Source: a virus. Taken from it: a stretch of 23,426 nt of DNA. Location of the stretch: positions 1-23,426 of the IMG/VR virus record IMGVR_UViG_3300045996_000063, one strand, 5' to 3'. The translations under genes were made by a program, and so were the position numbers. Shown one piece after another: positions 1-6,576 of the stretch; the first letter of the stretch is position 1; every line of letters begins with the position of its first letter. Under the pieces are notes generated by a model. The model saw nothing but the letters and a program-made list of their open reading frames with translations. It was not told the origin of the DNA and made no database searches.

Positions 1-1
1 A

Positions 2-1249
2 GAGCGGATTTTGTACGGGCTCAACGACGTCGACCCTGTCCGGTGCGTGATCGTTGAGGGCGAGGTCGACAAGCTCTCGGTTGAGATGGCCGGTTTTGTC
101 AGCTGCGTATCGGTGCCGGATGGTGCGCCGGCAGAGAACGCGAAGGACTACAGCAGCAAGTTCACGTTCCTCGACAGCGACGTGGTAAGCGCGGTCAAGG
201 AATGGATTATTGCTGTGGACAACGACGGGCCCGGCAAGAGGCTCGAGGACGAGTTAGCGAGGCGATTGGGCCGCGAGAAGTGCAAGCGCGTCACCTGGCC
301 CAGCGAGTGCAAAGACGCGAATGACGTCTTGCGCTCGTTCGACGCACAAACTCTGCGCGAATGTCTTGAGAACGCAGAGCCTTTTCCGCTTGCCGGTGTT
401 TTCTCCGCGCTGGACGTGTCGACCAAGGTCACGACGCTTTTCTCGAAAGGCTGGGAGAAGGGCGTTTCGACCGGATGGGACGAGGTAGATAGGTTCTACA
501 CCGTGCGGCCAGGTGAAGTGACCATCGTCACGGGGATTCCCAACAGCGGCAAATCCAACTGGGTAGATGCGCTGGTAATCAACCTGGCGTCGATTCACGG
601 GTGGAGTTTTGCGATGTTCTCCCCTGAGAACCAGCCGCTCGAGGATCACGTCGCGCGGATGATGGAGAAGCGGGCTCGAGTGCCGTTTTACGATGGGCCG
701 ACGTCGCGCATGGACGAATCTGAATTCACGGAGTCCATGCAGTGGGTGAACGATCACTTCACATGGATTCTGCCCGACGATGACAGCGACTGGACCATCG
801 AAACGGTACTGGACCGGGCGAAGGCGCTGGTATTTCGCAAGGGCATTCGTGGGCTCGTGATCGATCCCTGGAACGAGTTGGAGCATTCCCGCCCTGACGG
901 CATGAACGAAACCGACTATGTGTCGCGCTCGCTCAAGCACATGCGTCAGTTCGCGCGTGCCCACGGCATCCACCTATGGATCGTGGCGCACCCAACAAAG
1001 CTGTACCGCGAGAAGGACGGCACCTATCCAGTCCCGACGCTGTACGACATCTCGGGCTCGGCGCACTGGCGCAACAAGGCCGACAACGGCCTGTGCGTAT
1101 GGCGCGACTTCAAGGACGACAACGCTTGCGTTGAAGTTCACGTCCAGAAGATTCGCTTCCGCCAGATCGGCCGCATAGGCGTTGCGAAGCTGCGCTATCT
1201 GAAACCAACGGCGAGCTATCGAGAACTGTCATTCGGAGAGCGCGCATGA
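2..1249 (+). CDS. Primase-helicase, Toprim plus DnaB/Twinkle-like RecA ATPase (5' truncated)
   Basis: Replicative DNA primase/helicase of the T7 gp4/Twinkle type, acting at the phage replication fork. The reading frame is open to the left window edge (codons for E-R-I-L before a TTG at 11), so the N-terminus, including any zinc-binding primase domain, is missing. Numbering from the TTG: the Toprim acidic motif VEGEVD is at 15-20 and the metal-binding DND at 70-72. A linker leads to a RecA-fold ATPase with Walker A GIPNSGKS at 175-182, a Walker-B-like segment LVIDPW near 285, and a late HWRNKADN segment typical of DnaB-family helicases. The fold assignment is established family knowledge; the role at the fork is inference. 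It is the last large gene of the early/replication block, and its TGA overlaps the next start as ATGA. Confidence 0.88.
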   Translation, partial: ERILYGLNDVDPVRCVIVEGEVDKLSVEMAGFVSCVSVPDGAPAENAKDYSSKFTFLDSDVVSAVKEWIIAVDNDGPGKRLEDELARRLGREKCKRVTWPSECKDANDVLRSFDAQTLRECLENAEPFPLAGVFSALDVSTKVTTLFSKGWEKGVSTGWDEVDRFYTVRPGEVTIVTGIPNSGKSNWVDALVINLASIHGWSFAMFSPENQPLEDHVARMMEKRARVPFYDGPTSRMDESEFTESMQWVNDHFTWILPDDDSDWTIETVLDRAKALVFRKGIRGLVIDPWNELEHSRPDGMNETDYVSRSLKHMRQFARAHGIHLWIVAHPTKLYREKDGTYPVPTLYDISGSAHWRNKADNGLCVWRDFKDDNACVEVHVQKIRFRQIGRIGVAKLRYLKPTASYRELSFGERA

Positions 1250-1413
1250 GAATCCCCACCCGTAACGACATCTGGAAAGCGCGTTTAAGGATTCATCCCA
1301 TAGACAGGCCGAGCAATGCGAGAAATCGGTGTCGGGTTTGCACTGTGGAATTGCCGCGCGGAAAGGATACGTGCGGTGCGTGCGGGAATCGAAGGGCGAG
1401 GGGACTGTTGTGA
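1246..1413 (+). CDS. 55-aa putative zinc-ribbon protein
   Basis: Short ORF whose ATG overlaps the primase-helicase stop (ATGA) and whose TGA overlaps the next start (GTGA), so it fits the operon perfectly. It encodes 55 residues and is basic, with two CxxC knuckles (C29/C32 and C43/C46) separated by ten residues. That is the pattern of a small treble-clef or zinc-ribbon metal site. Such mini-proteins in phage replication operons may bind nucleic acid or host proteins; no specific function can be assigned. The four cysteines and the two coupling overlaps are what separate it from a chance ORF. Confidence 0.6.
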   Translation: MRIPTRNDIWKARLRIHPIDRPSNARNRCRVCTVELPRGKDTCGACGNRRARGLL

Positions 1414-1673
1414 GCAAGTTCAAAACGATGGCTATTGTTTTTCTCGTGGCCATTGCTGGGTGTGAGAAGACCAAAGTGGAAGAAGCTGTTGACTTGCAGA
1501 AGGGCGCGCTGCGTCGAGAGCTATTTGCCGAGTGCATGAAGCTTCTGCCCGCAGGTCCAAATCACACGAAGTACAACGATTGGGCTGAAGTGGTTGAGAC
1601 CTGCAACAGCCATTCGCTCTACCTGCTTAACACCACATGCCCGGGAAAAACCTGCAATTGGAAGCCGGAGTAG
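1410..1673 (+). CDS. Small cysteine-rich lipoprotein
   Basis: Predicted 87-aa outer-membrane or periplasmic lipoprotein. From the GTG at 1410 the protein has a short basic N-region (SKFK), a hydrophobic stretch and a lipobox I-A-G-C with the lipidated cysteine at residue 18. The mature part has four more cysteines (42, 65, 77, 82), enough for two disulfides, consistent with export to an oxidising compartment. The start was chosen because it overlaps the preceding TGA as GTGA, is preceded by AGGGGA, and puts the signal peptide at the N-terminus; an upstream in-frame GTG at 1329 would bury it. Small phage lipoproteins of this kind are known in some phages to block receptor-dependent superinfection (T5 Llp is the classic case). 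Applying that here is inference only. Confidence 0.68.
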   Translation: MSKFKTMAIVFLVAIAGCEKTKVEEAVDLQKGALRRELFAECMKLLPAGPNHTKYNDWAEVVETCNSHSLYLLNTTCPGKTCNWKPE

Positions 1674-1680
1674 AGACCGC

Positions 1681-1908
1681 GTGACCCTAAGCCCCCACCG
1701 CCGCGACACCGAGTTAGAGCTATGGATCTGCTCGCGCCTGAAGCTGCCGCACCTGTTTTCAGGGGTTACAGATACAGGGACGAGGAGAGACCGGTTGAAG
1801 GTATTGCTGCTGGAGCGAGGCCTTACCGATTCGGTAGCGGGTCGAAGGGAAGGGGAGCCGATTGCGTGGAGAGCGGTGTATCGAAATCTGTACGGGGAGG
1901 AGTTGTGA
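1681..1908 (+). CDS. 75-aa hypothetical protein
   Basis: Unrecognised small basic protein starting at GTG 1681, seven bases after the lipoprotein stop, and ending in a GTGA overlap with the methyltransferase start. The sequence is rich in Arg and Leu, with no clear domain, signal peptide or membrane segment. The competing reading of this stretch is an N-terminal extension of the methyltransferase from 1722 in another frame. That extension is low-complexity and lies upstream of the first conserved methyltransferase residues, so the separate small gene is preferred. The ribosome binding site is weak (GGAG about 12 nt upstream), so this call is tentative. Confidence 0.45.
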   Translation: MTLSPHRRDTELELWICSRLKLPHLFSGVTDTGTRRDRLKVLLLERGLTDSVAGRREGEPIAWRAVYRNLYGEEL

Positions 1909-2612
1909 GTCCCGTGACCATCGGAAACGCCACGCTGTATCACGGGGATTGCTTGGAGATACTGCCGACTCTTCCTAGGGTCGATGCGGTGGTGACTGAT
2001 CCGCCGTATGGGCAATCGTACAAAGTCAACACGTTTTATGCTGGCGGAACTAGAGAAAGTGCCGTTGTTCAGCGCAACGGAAAGACTCTGGTTGTTAGAC
2101 CGAACATCTACCCAGATATCCACGGCGATGATCGGCCATTCGATCCGTCACCGTGGATTACCTTCGCACCTCGCGTGGTTTTTTGGGGTGCTCACAAGTT
2201 CGCTGACCGCTTGCCGCCTGGCGGCTGGCTTGTTTGGGACAAAGTCCCAACAGGGAAGATTCGCGACCAAGGTGACGGAGAAGCGGCGTGGATCAACTGC
2301 GATCAGCCAATGCGGATATTCAGGCTTCTTTGGGACGGCCTGTGCGTTGGAACCGGCGCGCGTCACGAGGTGACTGCAGGCCAGAAGCGCCACCATCCAG
2401 CGCAGAAGCCAGAAGCGTTAATGGCGTGGACGCTTGAGCAGGCCGGAGCTGCCGGCGTCGTTCTTGATCCATATATGGGCGCCGGGTCGACCGGCGTTGC
2501 CGCGATCAAGCGCGGCCTGCCATTCATCGGCATCGAGATCGATAAGCGCTACTTCGACATCGCCTGTGAGCGCATCGAGAACGCGCAGAGACAAGCAAGG
2601 ATGTTCGCATGA
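1905..2612 (+). CDS. DNA methyltransferase, beta class (DPPY type)
   Basis: SAM-dependent DNA methyltransferase of 235 aa, most likely methylating adenine N6 or cytosine N4 in duplex DNA. The catalytic motif IV DPPY is at residues 32-35. The SAM-binding motif I, LDPYMGAGS, is at about 187-195, followed by an acidic GIEID segment. The order IV then I is the beta-class arrangement, with the target-recognition segment in between. Start GTG 1905 was chosen because a near-perfect Shine-Dalgarno (GGGGAGGAG) lies just upstream and it overlaps the previous stop as GTGA; a second GTG at 1914 is possible. The gene sits in the early block next to a VRR-NUC nuclease. A plausible role is shielding phage DNA from host restriction, which is inference. 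Confidence 0.85.
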   Translation: MSPVTIGNATLYHGDCLEILPTLPRVDAVVTDPPYGQSYKVNTFYAGGTRESAVVQRNGKTLVVRPNIYPDIHGDDRPFDPSPWITFAPRVVFWGAHKFADRLPPGGWLVWDKVPTGKIRDQGDGEAAWINCDQPMRIFRLLWDGLCVGTGARHEVTAGQKRHHPAQKPEALMAWTLEQAGAAGVVLDPYMGAGSTGVAAIKRGLPFIGIEIDKRYFDIACERIENAQRQARMFA

Positions 2613-2896
2613 GACGCGCCGCCAAACGCGACCAGTCCGAGCAAGCCATCGTCAAGGTGCTGAGAGCTGCGGGTTGGGAAGTGCACATCATCGGCCAGCC
2701 TGTTGACCTTCTGGCCATCAAGGGCGGCGTGATTCGATTACTCGAAGCGAAGACCCCGACCAAAACAGGCCGCATACCGAAACGTAAAGACCAGCCTAAG
2801 CAGAACGAATTCTGCGAGCGGCACGGTATCCCGCGTGTTGGAACGCCAGAGGCCGCCCTTGAGGCTTTGGGCGAGAACTACTTCGGAGAGAGGTAA
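2609..2896 (+). CDS. VRR-NUC domain nuclease
   Basis: Stand-alone 95-aa VRR-NUC protein of the PD-(D/E)xK nuclease superfamily. Visible active-site residues are an N-terminal Glu (E11), the Asp of QPVDLLA (D33), and E46-A-K48, the ExK pair on the next strand. The length is normal for phage versions. In phages these small enzymes are generally taken to be structure-specific (Holliday-junction or flap-like) nucleases that resolve replication or packaging intermediates. The start ATG overlaps the methyltransferase stop as ATGA, so the two are translationally coupled. A restriction-like partnership with the methyltransferase is possible but not favoured. Confidence 0.82.
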   Translation: MRRAAKRDQSEQAIVKVLRAAGWEVHIIGQPVDLLAIKGGVIRLLEAKTPTKTGRIPKRKDQPKQNEFCERHGIPRVGTPEAALEALGENYFGER

Positions 2897-2959
2897 ATGA
2901 ACGCCGCTACCCACCACTACATCCAAACCAATCCCAGCAATCTATTGAAGTTGAGTTAA
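2897..2959 (+). CDS. 20-codon micro-ORF
   Basis: ATG at 2897 directly abuts the nuclease stop codon and is preceded by a good purine-rich site (GGAGAGAGG), about 4 nt from the start. The ORF gives only 20 residues with no recognisable feature, ending in TAA four bases before the next gene. It may be a real micro-protein, or a translational bridge keeping ribosomes moving to the next gene. The strong ribosome binding site is the only support. Confidence 0.3.
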   Translation: MNAATHHYIQTNPSNLLKLS

Positions 2960-2963
2960 CACA

Positions 2964-3275
2964 ATGGCCGCACCCTTAGGAAATCAAAACGCAGTCAAAG
3001 GCCGTAGATGGTCCAAGGCTATCGAACGGGCTGTGGACGCATGGCCTGAAAGAGCTATTTCGCTGGAGATCAACAAAGGCCTGGACAAGATGGCCTATGA
3101 ATTCGTCGCACGCATGGTCGAGACCAAGGACATCGCGTTCTATCGCGAGTTCGGGGACAGGATCGACGGCAAGGCACCGCAGGCGATTGTGGGCGATGAC
3201 GAACTGCCGCCAGTGATACGCGGTGTTGTGACGTTGGTGAAGCCGGATGGCACCAGCGGCGGGGAGGGTGAGTGA
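2964..3275 (+). CDS. Conserved small phage protein (N-terminal GNQNAVKG), candidate terminase-associated
   Basis: A 103-aa protein beginning MAAPLGNQNAVKG, an N-terminal pattern familiar from many short phage proteins encoded near packaging genes and often annotated as hypothetical or putative small terminase. The middle is helical, with a YREFGDRIDGKAPQ segment recalling the 'GDRLDGKP' ending of that family. No catalytic motif is visible. It begins the run of four small genes before the late operon. Terminase small-subunit function is possible by context but unproven. Confidence 0.6.
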   Translation: MAAPLGNQNAVKGRRWSKAIERAVDAWPERAISLEINKGLDKMAYEFVARMVETKDIAFYREFGDRIDGKAPQAIVGDDELPPVIRGVVTLVKPDGTSGGEGE

Positions 3276-3463
3276 GCGCCCCTGACCCAAGCTACGAAGA
3301 AAAGCTAGAGGCGTGGTGTCGCCAGAACATGGTTCGCATCGAGGTGTACGCCAGCGGCGGTTACGGCTGCTTGGACATCAAGCCAGTTGACGACCCTGCG
3401 AAGGCTTGTGTCGATGAAGAGGTCGCAGATGCGATGGAGTGGAACAGGTGGAGCAAGCCATGA
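3272..3463 (+). CDS. 63-aa hypothetical protein
   Basis: Unrecognised acidic small protein with two cysteines in the body (C16, C29) and one near the C-terminus. Its GTG overlaps the previous stop as GTGA, behind a strong CGGGGAGGG site, and its own stop overlaps the next ATG as ATGA. The coupling at both ends and the ribosome binding site support it as real. There is no signal peptide or membrane segment. Confidence 0.62.
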   Translation: MSAPDPSYEEKLEAWCRQNMVRIEVYASGGYGCLDIKPVDDPAKACVDEEVADAMEWNRWSKP

Positions 3464-3711
3464 GCAAGCCCCGCGTCACGACAGCGGAGCAGGATGCTGA
3501 GCTTGCAGCCTGGTACACGCATCTACGCTCCCTTGGCAGCGTTCAGCAAAAGGCGAGAGAGCTAGGCATCTCGGTGTGCGCGGTCTACGACGCCATTGCG
3601 CGCGGGCAGGGCAAGCCAACAGCTGGGGCGCGTTTCAAAGTTCGCGATCACGTTCCACGTGAATCCATCGACAGTGAATCCATTGAGCTAACTACCAAAG
3701 GCGCAGTATGA
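3460..3711 (+). CDS. Helix-turn-helix protein (possible regulator or small terminase)
   Basis: An 83-aa protein with a predicted helix-turn-helix at about residues 26-48 (SVQQKARELGISVCAVYDAI), in which an alanine/glycine turn precedes a recognition-type helix. The start at 3460 is preferred over an in-frame ATG at 3439 because it overlaps the preceding stop as ATGA and has GGTGGAG at good spacing. DNA binding is inferred from the motif. Two roles fit the context: a transcription regulator working with the next gene, or the missing small terminase subunit, since none lies next to the large terminase. Confidence 0.6.
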   Translation: MSKPRVTTAEQDAELAAWYTHLRSLGSVQQKARELGISVCAVYDAIARGQGKPTAGARFKVRDHVPRESIDSESIELTTKGAV

Positions 3712-4094
3712 TCATCGACACCAACTTGATCGGCATTCGCATCCAGCTGACACGCTGGGGTCGTATATGCCGCGCTCTCGGCATCGGCTACCCAAGCATG
3801 GCCGCAACTGAAAAGGCGCGCATAGGGCGCGGTGGCTCGTTTAACGGCCCATCATTGCCGCCCGACCTCGAGGAGATCGACCACGAGGTAACGATTGCGC
3901 CCATAGAGCACAAGCGCGTGATCATCGAGGTCTACACCAAGACCGGCACATGGCGTGAACACGCGCTGCGTCTGGGATTCGGCAAGGACCTGTACTACGA
4001 CAGCCGCAAAAGAGCGGAAGTGTATTTAAACAGCCAGTTGTGCAAGCCGAATAGAAATCTACACTTCATGCACGCTGACTCATTGTCAGCATAA
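3708..4094 (+). CDS. Q-like antitermination / late-gene regulator candidate
   Basis: A 128-aa protein that fits phage late regulators of the Q/ArpU-like group. It has an N-terminal WGRICR...LGIGYPS segment and a gly/ser-rich centre. The C-terminal half, with IEVYTKTGTWREHALRLGFG followed by YYDSRKRAEVYL, looks like a sigma-region-4 or HTH-like DNA-binding unit. Such proteins modify RNA polymerase so that it reads through terminators into the late genes. Position supports this: it is the last gene before a strong intrinsic terminator, and all structural genes follow. The ATG overlaps the previous stop as ATGA. The assignment rests on motif resemblance and synteny, not on a diagnostic residue. 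Confidence 0.6.
   Translation: MIIDTNLIGIRIQLTRWGRICRALGIGYPSMAATEKARIGRGGSFNGPSLPPDLEEIDHEVTIAPIEHKRVIIEVYTKTGTWREHALRLGFGKDLYYDSRKRAEVYLNSQLCKPNRNLHFMHADSLSA
4074..4090 (+). repeat. Inverted repeat at the end of the Q-like gene
   Basis: Perfect 6-bp inverted repeat GCTGAC / GTCAGC with a 5-nt loop, covering the last codons of the Q-like gene. It is immediately followed by ATAAT and lies about 45 nt before the intrinsic terminator. With no T-tract it is not a terminator itself. It could be a protein-binding half-site pair or an RNA hairpin. Confidence 0.45.
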
Positions 4095-4095
4095 T
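4090..4095 (+). promoter_or_regulatory. Possible late-promoter -10 box
   Basis: CATAAT matches the sigma70 -10 consensus at five of six positions. It lies in the only appreciable non-coding gap before the late genes. No convincing -35 hexamer is present at 16-18 nt upstream, so an activator or an unusual sigma contact would be needed. A start near 4102 would give a leader of about 60 nt ending at the terminator, like a lambda pR'-tR' arrangement. Weak evidence. Confidence 0.25.
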
Positions 4096-4135
4096 CCGAC
4101 TTCCCCAACTCGTGCGCCACCCGCGTCGAGCCTTC

Positions 4136-4164
4136 AACCCCGCCTGGTGCGGGGTTTTTCTTTT
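4136..4164 (+). terminator. Intrinsic terminator before the late operon
   Basis: An 8-bp stem AACCCCGC / GCGGGGTT (4136-4143 with 4149-4156), GC-rich at its core, with a 5-nt loop, followed by a T-rich tail (TTTTTCTTTT). This is a textbook Rho-independent terminator. It separates the Q-like gene from the structural genes, and the ribosome binding site of the next gene starts only three bases after the T-tract. Read-through is therefore required to express the late region unless another promoter exists. Confidence 0.88.
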
Positions 4165-4176
4165 CTGGAGCATCAC

Positions 4177-4578
4177 TTGGCCAGTTTCGTCAAATACAAC
4201 TCGTTCGTGGAAAAGCTCGCTGAGAAGGTCCACAACCTGGGCTCTGACCAGCTGGTGATCGCGCTCACGAACTCGACGCCGACCTCTGCCAATGCGGTGC
4301 TGTCGGAACTCACTGAAATCACCTACACCAACCTGTCGAGCAGGAACGTCACGACCAGCGCCAGTTCGCAGACCTCCGGCACCTATTCGCTGGTGTGTAC
4401 CGACCTCGTACTGACTGCCAGTGGCAGCGTGGGGCCGTTCCGTTACGCCGTGCTCTACAACGACACGGCAACGAACAACGATCTCATCGGGTACTGGGAC
4501 TACGGGTCGTCCATCACGTTGGCCAACGGCGAGACGTTCACCGTGAATTTTGGCGCGTCAGTCCTGACGATTGCTTAA
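4177..4578 (+). CDS. Phage virion-associated protein (134 aa)
   Basis: Conserved phage protein whose N-terminus (FVKYNSFVEKLAEKVHNLGSD followed by LVIALTNSTPTSANAVLSELTEI) matches a family found in many phage structural regions, probably a decoration or tail-associated protein. The rest is beta-rich and ends in GETFTVNFGASVLTI, typical of a small jelly-roll-like module. Start TTG 4177 is chosen because GGAG at 4167-4170 gives 6-nt spacing and related proteins begin at this point; an in-frame ATG at 4147 lies inside the terminator hairpin. First gene of the late operon. Precise virion location unknown. Confidence 0.7.
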   Translation: MASFVKYNSFVEKLAEKVHNLGSDQLVIALTNSTPTSANAVLSELTEITYTNLSSRNVTTSASSQTSGTYSLVCTDLVLTASGSVGPFRYAVLYNDTATNNDLIGYWDYGSSITLANGETFTVNFGASVLTIA

Positions 4579-4581
4579 GCC

Positions 4582-5040
4582 ATGGCCTTCCCCTCAACCG
4601 CAGGAACCGCACCCGAAGCCCTAAGCGTGGCTTGGGTGAGTGCGATGTCCGTTGCAGGCGCGATCAAGACCGACACGCAGGCTGTACGGGCGCAGAGCCT
4701 TGCCGGAAACGTCGGTGCGTCTCGCATCCTCAACCACCTGACCTTCCTCGCCGACCAGAAGGCACGGCTACAGGCCATTGCAGCATTACCCGGTATCGGC
4801 GCTTATGCACAGGCACAGGCCAATGACCCGGGATTGAACGTGGCCACCGAGTTCACGGCCATGCTTGACGCGATGGACGGTGTACGGGATTGGGTGATTG
4901 CAAACTTCCCGGCATCTGGCGGCTTCCTTCAGGCGCAGAGCATTCAGGCTGACGGTCGCACCACTGACCGTCAGTTCAGCACGGTGCAGCTCGCGAACTA
5001 CCGCACGCAACTGGATGCGCTGATCGCTGCGATCAACTGA
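4582..5040 (+). CDS. Hypothetical phage protein, likely virion-associated
   Basis: A 152-aa mostly alpha-helical protein rich in Ala and Gln. No catalytic motif, signal peptide or membrane span is visible. It lies three bases after the previous gene and nine before the repeat-bearing gene, so it is expressed with them. The amphipathic helical middle (LNHLTFLADQKARLQAIAAL) and the C-terminal region would suit a small virion or chaperone-like component, but no family is recognised. The ribosome binding site is weak (TTAAG), suggesting coupling to the upstream gene. Confidence 0.65.
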   Translation: MAFPSTAGTAPEALSVAWVSAMSVAGAIKTDTQAVRAQSLAGNVGASRILNHLTFLADQKARLQAIAALPGIGAYAQAQANDPGLNVATEFTAMLDAMDGVRDWVIANFPASGGFLQAQSIQADGRTTDRQFSTVQLANYRTQLDALIAAIN

Positions 5041-5049
5041 AGGTAGCCG

Positions 5050-6576
5050 ATGGCGATCTCCGTAGACGCATCGGTTACGCGCTGGACGGGCACGCCGTCT
5101 GGAACAGCCGCGATCACGTCGGCGAGCTTTACGCCCGCCAACAGCTCGCTGCTCGTGCTGTGCATCAATGCGGACGAAGGCGACCCCGGTACGCCGGTAA
5201 CGCTCGCCGTATCGGGTGGCTCGCTCACGTGGACTGAGCGACCAAGGCGCGGCAATAGCGAGTCCGGCGCCGGTCTCGCAGCGATCTGGACAGCGCCCGT
5301 TGCGACGGGCTCGAGCATGACGATCAGCGTCAATCGCTCGGCTGGCACGGGCGGGACGAACCGCCTCTCCGCCAAGGTCTACATCGTCACCGGGCAGCAC
5401 GCGAGCCCGATAGGCAACAGCAACACCGCTGACTGGACGACGAACCCTCAGTCGCTTGCGGTTACTGCTGCTGGGGCAGGGCGGTTATTCGGCTGCGGTA
5501 CGGACTGGAACCAGACCGGAACGCCAGTATCGACGGACACCGAGGACGGCGCTGACTACACAGGCGCGATCTCGGTCATGTCGGCATACAAAGCCGCTGA
5601 CCACGCAAGCGGGTCTCAGAGCATCCAGTTCGACCCGGTGGGGACACCATCGGGAAACGTGGTGGTGCTGGAGATCCTGGCTGATGCCGGGGGCGGTGCC
5701 TACGAAGTAGCCGCAGATTCAGGTTCCTTCACGCTAACTGGCACGGCTGCTGACTTGCAGTCCGGCCGTGTGGTTGGTGCTGACTCCGGTTCGTTCACGT
5801 TAACCGGAACGGATGCAGGGCTTGAGCGCGGCTACCCGATAAGCGCGGACTCGGGTTCGTTCGAGCTTGCTGGCACAGATGCGACGCTCACAGCGACGCG
5901 CACGCTGTCATTCGAGAGCGGGGCATTCACCCTCACGGGAACAGATGCTGATCTCGAGTACGACTCTCTAGACGCCACGCTCGATGCTGACGGCACGAGC
6001 TTCACGTTCACGGGCACCGATGCCGAGCTAACCGCTACCCGCACCATCAGTGCTGACAGCGGCACGTTCGAGCTTACTGGCGGGGATGTAACGCTTGAGT
6101 TCGGCGGCTATGTACTGGTCGCTGATGTCGGCTCGATTGTGCTCACCGGCCAGGCGGTGGAGTTTGAGACCACGGCTCCAGTACCAGAGCCCGAGGTAGT
6201 CAGCCAAACACCTGCTGGAACATCTCGCAAGCGCCGCCTCTACGTCGAGATAGACGGACAGCAATTCCCGGTTGAGAGCGTTGCAGAGGCCACTGAGCTG
6301 CTACAGCGCGCACGCGCCCTTGCTGAGAAGCAGGCCGATGAACGCGCAGTTGTCGCTACCAAGAAGCTCAAGCGCAAACGTGTTGTACCCAAGGTACGCA
6401 TTGCAGCGCCGGTTATCACGGTATCGCCACAGATCGCGGTCGATGTATCGCCGCTGATCGCCGATATCGAACGGCTGTACCGACAGGCTGCTGAGACAGC
6501 AGAGCTTCGGCTACTGCTCATCCGGCAGATGCGGGAAGAGGACGAGGACGAAGCGGAGTTGTTGTTGCTGATATGA
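5050..6576 (+). CDS. Repeat-containing virion/appendage protein (508 aa)
   Basis: Large beta-rich protein in three parts. Residues 1 to about 215 form a Ser/Thr/Gly-rich region like a lectin-type beta-sandwich. Residues 222 to about 374 hold seven tandem repeats of about 22 residues around the core DSGSFTLTGTDADL. The last ~110 residues are highly charged, with a coiled-coil-like segment (ATELLQRARALAEKQADERA), an Arg/Lys patch and an acidic tail (EEDEDEAELLLL). Such 'SGSFTLTG' repeats recur in phage virion proteins of unknown function. Likely a surface or appendage protein, possibly contacting the host, but enzymatic activity is not indicated. RBS AAGG lies upstream of ATG 5050. It ends in an ATGA overlap with the terminase, an unusual neighbour. 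Confidence 0.72.
   Translation: MAISVDASVTRWTGTPSGTAAITSASFTPANSSLLVLCINADEGDPGTPVTLAVSGGSLTWTERPRRGNSESGAGLAAIWTAPVATGSSMTISVNRSAGTGGTNRLSAKVYIVTGQHASPIGNSNTADWTTNPQSLAVTAAGAGRLFGCGTDWNQTGTPVSTDTEDGADYTGAISVMSAYKAADHASGSQSIQFDPVGTPSGNVVVLEILADAGGGAYEVAADSGSFTLTGTAADLQSGRVVGADSGSFTLTGTDAGLERGYPISADSGSFELAGTDATLTATRTLSFESGAFTLTGTDADLEYDSLDATLDADGTSFTFTGTDAELTATRTISADSGTFELTGGDVTLEFGGYVLVADVGSIVLTGQAVEFETTAPVPEPEVVSQTPAGTSRKRRLYVEIDGQQFPVESVAEATELLQRARALAEKQADERAVVATKKLKRKRVVPKVRIAAPVITVSPQIAVDVSPLIADIERLYRQAAETAELRLLLIRQMREEDEDEAELLLLI
5713..6171 (+). repeat. Seven tandem ~66-bp coding repeats
   Basis: Repeats begin at about 5713, 5779, 5845, 5911, 5986, 6052 and 6121, so the spacing is 66 nt except for 75 between the fourth and fifth and 69 between the sixth and seventh. 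Protein identity is strongest in the first three units. The nucleotide sequences have diverged, so this is an old expansion rather than a recent slippage product. Confidence 0.85.

Noticed and set aside
254-973. Minus-strand open frame of 239 codons opposite the primase-helicase
   Set aside because: The plus strand shows Toprim and Walker motifs; the minus frame shows none and has no ribosome binding site context.
1722-1904. N-terminal extension of the methyltransferase
   Set aside because: Low-complexity sequence ahead of the conserved region; the GTG at 1905 has a much better ribosome binding site and a GTGA overlap.
4147-4176. Upstream ATG for the first late gene
   Set aside because: It would place the start inside the terminator stem with no ribosome binding site; TTG 4177 has GGAG at 6 nt.
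4617-4637. Hairpin CCTAAGC / GCTTGGG near the start of the 4582 gene
   Set aside because: Seven pairs including a wobble, inside coding sequence and without a T-tract; within chance for this base composition.
4786-5400. Minus-strand open frame of 204 codons
   Set aside because: Arg-rich translation opposite two plus-strand genes; no motif.
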